DNA from: JALZKA01 sp033856515
Lineage (GTDB): Bacteria; Actinomycetota; Thermoleophilia; Solirubrobacterales; 70-9
Reading direction: 5' to 3'
NCBI GenBank assembly: GCA_033856515.1
Contig: JAWVEY010000020.1
Span: 83,009-147,008, forward strand
Length of the DNA: 64,000 nt
In this document: positions 58,936 to 64,000 of the stretch, in pieces
Layout of the letters: every line of letters begins with the position of its first letter
How positions within the stretch are numbered: the first letter of the stretch is position 1
The notes under the pieces: model-generated
Databases searched by the model: none
What the model saw: only the letters and a program-made list of their open reading frames with translations
What the model was told of the DNA's origin: nothing
Made by a program: the position numbers and the translations under genes

Positions 58936-60096
58936 TCAGAGCCCGTACGTCTTCGCGATGATCTCGCGCTGGATCTCGTTCGTGCCGCCGTAGATGGACA
59001 TGACGAGCGTCGTGCGGACGTGGCGTTCCATGTCGTACTCCGAGGCGTAGCCGTAGCCGCCCATCATCTGCATGCCCTCGAGCGCCGTCTTCTTCGCGAC
59101 CTCGGTGGCCTTGAGCTTCGCCATCGAAGCCTCGCGCGGGAACAGCGCGCTCGGGTCCTGGTCGACCTTCTGGGCGACGTCATAAACCAGGAGGCGCGTG
59201 CACTCGAGCTCGGTTGCGAGATCGGAGATGCGGTGCTTGAGCGTCTGGAACGAGCCGATCGGCCGGCCGAACTGCTTGCGCTCCTTGATGTAGGAGAGAA
59301 CGTCGTCGAAGGCGCGCTGCGCGATCCCGAGCGCAGACGCCGCCAGGATGAGCCGCTCGACGTTGAGGCCGGCCATCAGCTGCATCCAGCCGCCGTCGAC
59401 CTGGCCGAGGACGCGCTCCTCGGGCACGTAGCAGTCGGTCAGGAAAACGTCGTTGACTTCTTTGCCGCCCATCGTCTGGATGCCCCGGATCTCGAGGCCC
59501 TCCGAGTCGGTGGGGACTGAGAACATCGTGAGGCCTTCGTGCTTGGACCCTGAGGGGTCCGAGCGGGCGATGACCAGGATGTGGTCGGCGATGTGCGCCG
59601 CGGAGATCCACGTCTTCTGCCCGTTCAGGACGAAGCCGCCGTTCTGGCGCTCTGCCTTGCACGAGAGGTTTCCGACGTCTGAACCCGCCTCGGGCTCCGA
59701 CATCGCGATCGCCTCGACCCGGCCTGCGGTGATCCCCTTGAGCATCTCCTGCTTTTGCTCCTCGGTGCCGAAGCGCTCGTACGCGCCGGCGACGATCAGC
59801 GAAACGCCGTAGCCCGCCTGCGGGACCAGACCGCGCATCGTCTCCTCGAGGAAGATGCACTGGTCCACCATGCCGCCGCCGGACCCGCCGTACTCCTCGT
59901 CGATGCCTACGCCCAGCCAGCCGAGCTCGGCCAACTTCTCGTAGATCTCCTGGTTGTGGAGCTCCTCGTAGTGGTTGGTGGCCTTCTCGCGCTGCTCCTG
60001 TGTACCGAGCTCACGCTTGACGAAGTCGCGGATCGCGGCCTGGAAGTCGCGCTGCTCGTCGGTCAGGCCGATGGGCTGGAGTTGTGTCGTGGTCAT
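58936..60096 (-). CDS. Acyl-CoA dehydrogenase
   Basis: 386 residues, AAAGGA Shine-Dalgarno sequence. FAD enzyme forming the 2,3 double bond of acyl-CoA. Signatures: AIAMSEPEAGSDVGNLSCKAER, NGQKTWISAAHIADHILVIARSD, RKQFGRPIGSFQTLKHRISDLA, QMMGGYGYASEYDMERHVR and YGGTNEIQREIIAKTYGL, where Glu in GGTNEI is the usual catalytic base region. It lies 17 nt downstream of the thiolase gene, so an operon for beta-oxidation-type chemistry. Confidence 0.95.
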   Translation of the reverse strand: MTTTQLQPIGLTDEQRDFQAAIRDFVKRELGTQEQREKATNHYEELHNQEIYEKLAELGWLGVGIDEEYGGSGGGMVDQCIFLEETMRGLVPQAGYGVSLIVAGAYERFGTEEQKQEMLKGITAGRVEAIAMSEPEAGSDVGNLSCKAERQNGGFVLNGQKTWISAAHIADHILVIARSDPSGSKHEGLTMFSVPTDSEGLEIRGIQTMGGKEVNDVFLTDCYVPEERVLGQVDGGWMQLMAGLNVERLILAASALGIAQRAFDDVLSYIKERKQFGRPIGSFQTLKHRISDLATELECTRLLVYDVAQKVDQDPSALFPREASMAKLKATEVAKKTALEGMQMMGGYGYASEYDMERHVRTTLVMSIYGGTNEIQREIIAKTYGL

Positions 60097-60113
60097 GGAT
60101 CGAGTCCTTTCGA

Positions 60114-61322
60114 TTAGGCCGCTGCGGGCTTATAGACGGAGACTACGGCGGCGCCGCCGAGGCCGATGTTGTGCTGCAGGGCGATCTTTGCGCCGTCCAC
60201 CTGGCGCTTGTCCGCGGTTCCGCGGAGCTGCCAGGTGAGCTCGGAGCATTGGGCAAGACCGGTGGCGCCGAGCGGGTGCCCCTTCGAGATCAGGCCGCCG
60301 GACGGGTTCACCACGGGGCCTGAGCCGCCGTAGGTCGTCGCCTCGGCGTCGACCAGCTCGTGGCCGTGGCCCTCCTCGGCGAAGCCGAGCGCCTCGTAGG
60401 TGATGAGCTCGTTGGCCGAGAAGCAGTCGTGGAGCTCGCAGACATCGACTTCTTGAGCCGAGACCTGCGCCTCCTCGTACGCCTTGCGAGCGGCTTCCTT
60501 CGACATCTCGTAGCCGACGAGGCGGATGCAGTCCGTGTCGTCGTCGAACGTGTTCGCGGTGTCCGTCACCATCGCCTGGCCGGCGATCTCGACGGCCTGG
60601 TCCCACAGTCCGTGCTCGTCGACGTAGCTCTCCGACGCGACGATCGCGCACGCGGAGCCGTCGGATGTGGGCGAGCACTGGAGCTTCGTCAGCGGCTCGT
60701 GGATCATCCGCGCGTCCTTGATGTCCTGGAGCGAGTACTCGGTCTGGAACTGCGCGTAAGGGTTGTTGACGGAGTGCTTGTGGTTCTTCCAGCCGATCCA
60801 CGCGTAGTGGTCGGGGGTCGAGCCGTACTTCTCCATGTGATCGCGGCCGGCGTTGCCGAACATCTGCGGCGCGGCGGGCGATGCCTCGGGCTCGCGGATC
60901 TGGAACATCGCGGTGGCGTGCTTGTCGAGCGCGTTCGTGCGGTCGGTGTACTTGACGCCGAGCGAGCCCGGCTCCATCTTCTCGAAGCCCACTGCGAGCG
61001 CGCAGTCGGCGATGCCGCCCTTGACGGCCTGGCGGGCCAGGAAGAGCGCCGACGAGCCCGTTGAGCAGTTGTTGTTCACGTTCACGACCGGAATTCCGGT
61101 GAGGCCGAGCTGGTAGAGCGCGCGCTGGCCGTAGGTCGAGTCGCCGTAGCAGTAGCCCGCGTAGGCCTGCTCGACGTCCGTGTACGGGATGCCGGCGTCG
61201 GCGAGGGCCTTCTCGCCCGCTTCCTTCGCCCAGTCCGGGTAGTCGCCGTCCTTGGTGCCGGGCTTGTCGAACTTGGTCATGCCGACACCGATGACGAAGG
61301 TGCGGTTTCCGTTGGTGCTCAT
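60114..61322 (-). CDS. Thiolase / SCP-x-like lipid-transfer acyl-CoA acetyltransferase
   Basis: 402 residues from MSTNGNRTFVIGVGMTKF; a longer frame begins at 61382 but this start matches the family. Nucleophile Cys in NNNCSTGSSALFLA, then CELHDCFSANELITYEALG and the C-terminal GGLISKGHPLGATGLAQCSEL with catalytic His. Closer to the SCP2/non-specific lipid-transfer thiolase group than to FadA, so it may act on branched or steroid side-chain acyl-CoA. Paired with an acyl-CoA dehydrogenase and divergent from a MaoC hydratase. Confidence 0.92.
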   Translation of the reverse strand: MSTNGNRTFVIGVGMTKFDKPGTKDGDYPDWAKEAGEKALADAGIPYTDVEQAYAGYCYGDSTYGQRALYQLGLTGIPVVNVNNNCSTGSSALFLARQAVKGGIADCALAVGFEKMEPGSLGVKYTDRTNALDKHATAMFQIREPEASPAAPQMFGNAGRDHMEKYGSTPDHYAWIGWKNHKHSVNNPYAQFQTEYSLQDIKDARMIHEPLTKLQCSPTSDGSACAIVASESYVDEHGLWDQAVEIAGQAMVTDTANTFDDDTDCIRLVGYEMSKEAARKAYEEAQVSAQEVDVCELHDCFSANELITYEALGFAEEGHGHELVDAEATTYGGSGPVVNPSGGLISKGHPLGATGLAQCSELTWQLRGTADKRQVDGAKIALQHNIGLGGAAVVSVYKPAAA

Positions 61323-61395
61323 GGGAGAGGAGAGGCCTTTCGGTCGGATTCGATTCGGGTGCGCAACAAAGATACAGAACAAGCGCCCGGTTTGT

Positions 61396-61401
61396 TACGG
61401 T
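61396..61401 (+). promoter_or_regulatory. -10-like box TACGGT upstream of the MaoC gene
   Basis: Ends 6 nt before the ATG at 61408, supporting this start over the longer open frame from 61252. Confidence 0.45.
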
Positions 61402-61407
61402 TCCGCC

Positions 61408-62274
61408 ATGACAACCGACACAGCCCCAGCTTTCAAGGCCGATGCAATCGGCACGCCCACCGACCCGGTCGAGTTCAGCGTCGAGCGCGAGCGCATCGCC
61501 GCCTACGCCGCCGCCACAAACGACCCGATCGAAAAGCACGCGTCCGGCGACCTCGCCCCGCCCGTGTTCTCGATCGTCCCCGCCTTTCAGGCGATGGGCA
61601 TGGCAGCCCTCTCGGTGATCCCGCACGAGCTGCTCGGAATGATCCTCCACGGCGAGCAGGATTTCCACTTCCACGCCCCTATGCAGCCCGGGATGGAGCT
61701 CACGACGGTCTCCACGCCGATCGGGATGCGCCAGCGCTCCTCGGGCGTCACGGTCGTCGTCCGCTCGGACACGCGTGACGCGGCCGGCGAATTGATCACC
61801 GAGGGCTACTCGACCACGTTCGTCCGCGGCGCCGAGGGCGCGGAGGACGTCGGCGAAGAAGCGCCAGGCCACGCCTTCCCCGCCGATCTTCGCGAGCAGG
61901 AGCCGGGCGCGGAGGTCTCGCAGACATACGACTCCGACCAGACATACCGCTACGCCGAGGCGTCGGGCGACCCGATGCAGATCCACCTCGACGAGGAGTT
62001 CGCGAAGGCGGTCGGCATGCCCGGGATCATCATCCACGGCCTCTGCACCATGGCCTTCACCTCCGTCGCGGCTATCCAGACCTACGCGGCTGACGACCCC
62101 AGCCGCCTGAAGCGTCTGGCCGTCAGGTTCGCGTCGATCGCGCTGCCCGAGCAGACGATCACCACGAAGCTGTGGAGCGCCGGCGAGTCCGGCGGAAGCG
62201 AGCGCTACGCGTTCGAGACCACGTCTGATGCCGGGGCGACCGTGATCAAGGACGGGTGGGCCGAGGTCGCTTGA
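61408..62274 (+). CDS. MaoC-family double hot-dog enoyl-CoA hydratase
   Basis: 288 residues. N-terminal degenerate hot-dog (FSVERERIAAYAAATNDPIEKHASGD) and C-terminal active MaoC domain YAEASGDPMQIHLDEEFAKAVGMPGIIIHGLCTMAF, with the Asp/His pair of the hydratase motif. Hydrates 2-enoyl-CoA to (R)-3-hydroxyacyl-CoA. Divergent from the thiolase-dehydrogenase pair; together they supply three steps of an acyl-CoA degradation cycle. Followed by a TetR gene overlapping by TTGA. Confidence 0.92.
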   Translation: MTTDTAPAFKADAIGTPTDPVEFSVERERIAAYAAATNDPIEKHASGDLAPPVFSIVPAFQAMGMAALSVIPHELLGMILHGEQDFHFHAPMQPGMELTTVSTPIGMRQRSSGVTVVVRSDTRDAAGELITEGYSTTFVRGAEGAEDVGEEAPGHAFPADLREQEPGAEVSQTYDSDQTYRYAEASGDPMQIHLDEEFAKAVGMPGIIIHGLCTMAFTSVAAIQTYAADDPSRLKRLAVRFASIALPEQTITTKLWSAGESGGSERYAFETTSDAGATVIKDGWAEVA

Positions 62275-62885
62275 GCGGCACCGGCACCCGGCCACGCCGG
62301 ACCCAGGCCGAGCGCAGGGCGGAGACGCGCGCGCGTCTCCTCGACGCGACGATCGAGTGCCTGATCTCAGACGGCTACGCGGGCACGACAATCCGCCACG
62401 TCACCGAGCGCGCCGGGGTGTCGCAGGGCGCGCAGAGCCACCACTTCCCGCACCGCGTGGATCTGGTCGCGAGCGCGTTCGAGCACCTGGCCGAGCAGCG
62501 CATCGACCGCTACTCAGAGCGCGCCAGGACGCTTTCGGGAGACCGGGAAGTGCGCCTGCGGGCGCTCCTCGACCTCCTCTGGGAGGACTTCTCGAGCCCC
62601 CTCTTCACAGTCGCCGCCAAGCTCTGGGTCGCCTCGGCCGACGACGCGGAGCTTCGCGAGCGGCTCATCCCGGTCGAGAAGAACATCTACAGCTCGACGG
62701 CCGAGGTCGCCAGGGAGGTCGCGGGCGAACTCGGCGAGGAGCCGGGCTTCGACCGCAAGCTGGCCGTCGCGATGAACACGGTCGCGGGCCTGGCGCTAGT
62801 CCGCGAGTTCGATCCTTCTGGCCGGGCCAGCCGCGGTAATCAGTGGCCGTATCACCGCGCCGCGCTCGAGCGCATGCTCTCCTAG
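62271..62885 (+). CDS. TetR-family transcriptional regulator
   Basis: 204 residues from the TTG overlapping the MaoC stop; a GTG at 62256 is possible. The N-terminal helix-turn-helix RLLDATIECLISDGYAGTTIRHVTERAGVSQGAQSHHFPHRVDLV is clear. Position suggests control of the neighbouring acyl-CoA genes, probably sensing an acyl-CoA (inference). The stop overlaps the opposing SnoaL-like gene's stop. Confidence 0.92.
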   Translation: MSGTGTRPRRTQAERRAETRARLLDATIECLISDGYAGTTIRHVTERAGVSQGAQSHHFPHRVDLVASAFEHLAEQRIDRYSERARTLSGDREVRLRALLDLLWEDFSSPLFTVAAKLWVASADDAELRERLIPVEKNIYSSTAEVAREVAGELGEEPGFDRKLAVAMNTVAGLALVREFDPSGRASRGNQWPYHRAALERMLS

Positions 62886-63319
62886 GCCGGCGTCTCAGCG
62901 CCGTAGTTGCGCCAATCCGGCCTGTGCGTGCGGATCTCCGTGATCAACCCCTCATGGATCGTGAAGAGGTGCACCGCAGGGATACTGCCGGTTATTCCGG
63001 TTTCGCGCAGCGTCCCGCCCAGCGTGATCTGGGCGAGCACCCGGTTGCCGTCGGCGCGAAGCCTCTCGACCTCGACCGTCGAGTTGGTGATCGCGGCGTT
63101 GATTCCCTCGAAGAACGACCGGGCGCCGGCACGGCCCCTGATCGGCTGCTCGGCCGCCTTGCCGTGCTCGTCGTGGACGTTGATCGCGACTTCCGGATCC
63201 AGGCCGTCGACGAGCCCGTCGAGGTCGCCGCCAGCAAACGACGCATAGTGCAGCCGCACGAGCTTCAGATTCTGCTCGGCCGGGTCCCCCTCGGCCATCT
63301 CAGATCCGTCCGTCCCCAC
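62882..63319 (-). CDS. SnoaL/NTF2-like domain protein
   Basis: 145 residues from GTG 63319 (TATAGG ends 5 nt upstream); ATG 63298 also fits. NTF2-like core: LVRLHYASFAGGDLDGLVDGLDPEVAINVHDEHGKA, RAGARSFFEGINAAITNSTVEVERLRADGNRVLAQI and IPAVHLFTIHEGLITEIRTHRPDW. Paralogue of the next gene (about 35-40% by eye). Substrate unknown. Confidence 0.85.
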   Translation of the reverse strand: MGTDGSEMAEGDPAEQNLKLVRLHYASFAGGDLDGLVDGLDPEVAINVHDEHGKAAEQPIRGRAGARSFFEGINAAITNSTVEVERLRADGNRVLAQITLGGTLRETGITGSIPAVHLFTIHEGLITEIRTHRPDWRNYGAETPA

Positions 63320-63348
63320 GCTTCCCTATACCTCATCTGGCCCGTCTT

Positions 63349-63765
63349 CTAACTCCTCTCGGCCTCGCCGATCTCGTCTCGCCACTCCCGGCGAAACGTC
63401 TCGACCCGGATGATCTCGTCGCCTTCGAAGGTGTAGCGGTGGACAACAGGGATCGAGCCTTCCTGGCCCGACTCCCTGATCCGGCCATGAATAACGGCGT
63501 TTACGACCACCGAATCCTCGGTGGCGGTCATTTTCTCGACCTTGACCCAGCTGAAGCCAACGGTGTGCTTGATCTCGTTGAAGAACCCGCGGACTTCGGC
63601 GGCGCCGCTGTGGTGTTGGCTCGGGTCGGCTTGGCCGTGCTCGTCGGCGACGATGACCTCGACCTCAGGATGCATCGGGCTCATGACGCCGTCGACGTCG
63701 CCGTTGTTGAAGGCAACGTAGTTCTCGCGAATGATCTTCAGGTGCCTTTCGGCGTCCTCCCCCAT
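63349..63765 (-). CDS. SnoaL/NTF2-like domain protein (paralogue)
   Basis: 138 residues. IIRENYVAFNNGDVDGVMSPMHPEVEVIVADEHGQADPSQHHSGAAEVRGFFNEI and IPVVHRYTFEGDEIIRVETFRREW align position by position with the neighbouring protein, so the two look like a tandem duplication. It lies 38 nt downstream of nuoI, on the same strand, and may be transcribed from the nuo promoter. Confidence 0.85.
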   Translation of the reverse strand: MGEDAERHLKIIRENYVAFNNGDVDGVMSPMHPEVEVIVADEHGQADPSQHHSGAAEVRGFFNEIKHTVGFSWVKVEKMTATEDSVVVNAVIHGRIRESGQEGSIPVVHRYTFEGDEIIRVETFRREWRDEIGEAERS

Positions 63766-63803
63766 GCGGTCCGTCCCCCCGTGACCGCCCTACCGCCGGC
63801 GGG

Positions 63804-64000
63804 TTACTCGCCCTCGGTCCGAAGCGGGGTGCGCTCGATCGGCTCGGCGAGCAGCATCTCCTTGGTGAAGATCAGGTCGCCGCGGTTGTAGTCGGCCATC
63901 TCGTAGTCGTGGCCCATCGTGATCGCGTCGAAGGGGCAGGCGACCTCGCAGTAGCCGCAGAAGATGCAGCGGGCGAGGTTGATCTCGTAGACCGAGGCGT
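63804..64000 (-). CDS. nuoI: NADH-quinone oxidoreductase subunit I, C-terminal part
   Basis: The last 65 codons only; the gene runs off the window end. It reads YEINLARCIFCGYCEVACPF, i.e. the second CxxCxxCxxxCP 4Fe-4S motif, then DAITMGHDYEMADYNRGDLIFTKEMLLAEP, the typical NuoI C-terminus. It carries electrons in the peripheral arm of complex I. Upstream nuo genes presumably continue beyond the window; the expected downstream nuoJ is displaced by 12.9 kb. Confidence 0.93.
   Translation of the reverse strand, partial: ASVYEINLARCIFCGYCEVACPFDAITMGHDYEMADYNRGDLIFTKEMLLAEPIERTPLRTEGE

Larger units (their letters stand above)
50945..63803. other. Segment separating nuoI from nuoJ (apparent insertion in the nuo operon)
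   Basis: nuoI ends at 63804 and nuoJ starts at 50944 on the same strand. The 12,859 bp between hold a repeat-punctuated run of small exported proteins (51.3-56.8 kb) and lipid/acyl-CoA genes (56.8-63.8 kb) in both orientations, none related to complex I. This may be an insertion, a rearrangement or a lineage-specific operon split; the sequence alone cannot tell. Confidence 0.75.

Noticed and set aside
60130..62391. Very long minus-strand open frame (753 codons) across the thiolase and MaoC genes
   Set aside because: Composition is Arg/Pro/Gly-rich nonsense. It is a GC-rich shadow of genes with clear motifs in other frames (thiolase on the same strand, MaoC on the opposite one).

Overview
This is a chromosomal window from a GC-rich bacterium. 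Gene content fits an aerobic, Gram-positive-type actinobacterium, most likely class Thermoleophilia (Solirubrobacterales/Gaiellales-like). The reasons are the secreted proteins with an 'ALFVALGGTAYAAVE'-type N-terminus, many small lipoproteins, a full-length alpha-carboxylase with a biotin domain, GTG/TTG starts, and many genes preceded by a TAnnnT box 6-10 nt before the start codon. The placement is inference; there is no rRNA gene or other definitive marker in the window.

Layout. 1-5.6 kb: 5'-truncated class A penicillin-binding protein, thiamine-phosphate kinase and a degenerate M28-type membrane protein. 5.6-9 kb: two-component system plus an HtrA lipoprotein protease. 9-11.8 kb: two trehalose-type glycosyltransferases (TreT and an OtsA family member). 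13.9-16.1 kb: rpsF-ssb-rpsR-rplI, followed by dnaB, a DnaC-type loader and purA. 21-24.8 kb: biotin-dependent carboxylase alpha chain with three small downstream genes. 26-31 kb: SDR, hydrolase, flavin monooxygenase and saccharopine-dehydrogenase-like genes. 31-37 kb: peptide deformylase and ACT protein, phosphodiesterase, flippase-like protein, and a TetR regulator with its own operators driving a membrane-AhpD fusion. 38-45 kb: acetyl-CoA synthetase, three paralogous membrane sensor-like proteins, a trypsin-like protease and a divergent ThyX. 45-51 kb: nuoJKLMN on the minus strand. 51-57 kb: a run of single small secreted or lipoprotein genes separated by a short palindromic repeat. 57-63.8 kb: hydrolases and an acyl-CoA module (dehydrogenase, thiolase, MaoC hydratase, TetR). 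63.8-64 kb: the C-terminus of nuoI.

The most unusual features are these. (1) The complex I operon is split: nuoI and nuoJ lie on the same strand but are separated by about 12.9 kb of unrelated genes, and nuoJ has its own promoter-like box. (2) A 16-nt palindrome (GCTTTTCGTCCAAAGC and the variant GCTTTCCATGCAAAGC) occurs at least ten times, nearly all between the single-gene units inside that interruption; two more copies bracket a SnoaL-like gene at 25 kb. (3) Two copies of a 44-bp nested palindrome with a compensatory base change sit in convergent intergenic gaps, with a third, looser relative near nuoJ. (4) Leaderless-type starts are pervasive. No tRNA, rRNA, CRISPR array, IS element or phage was recognised.
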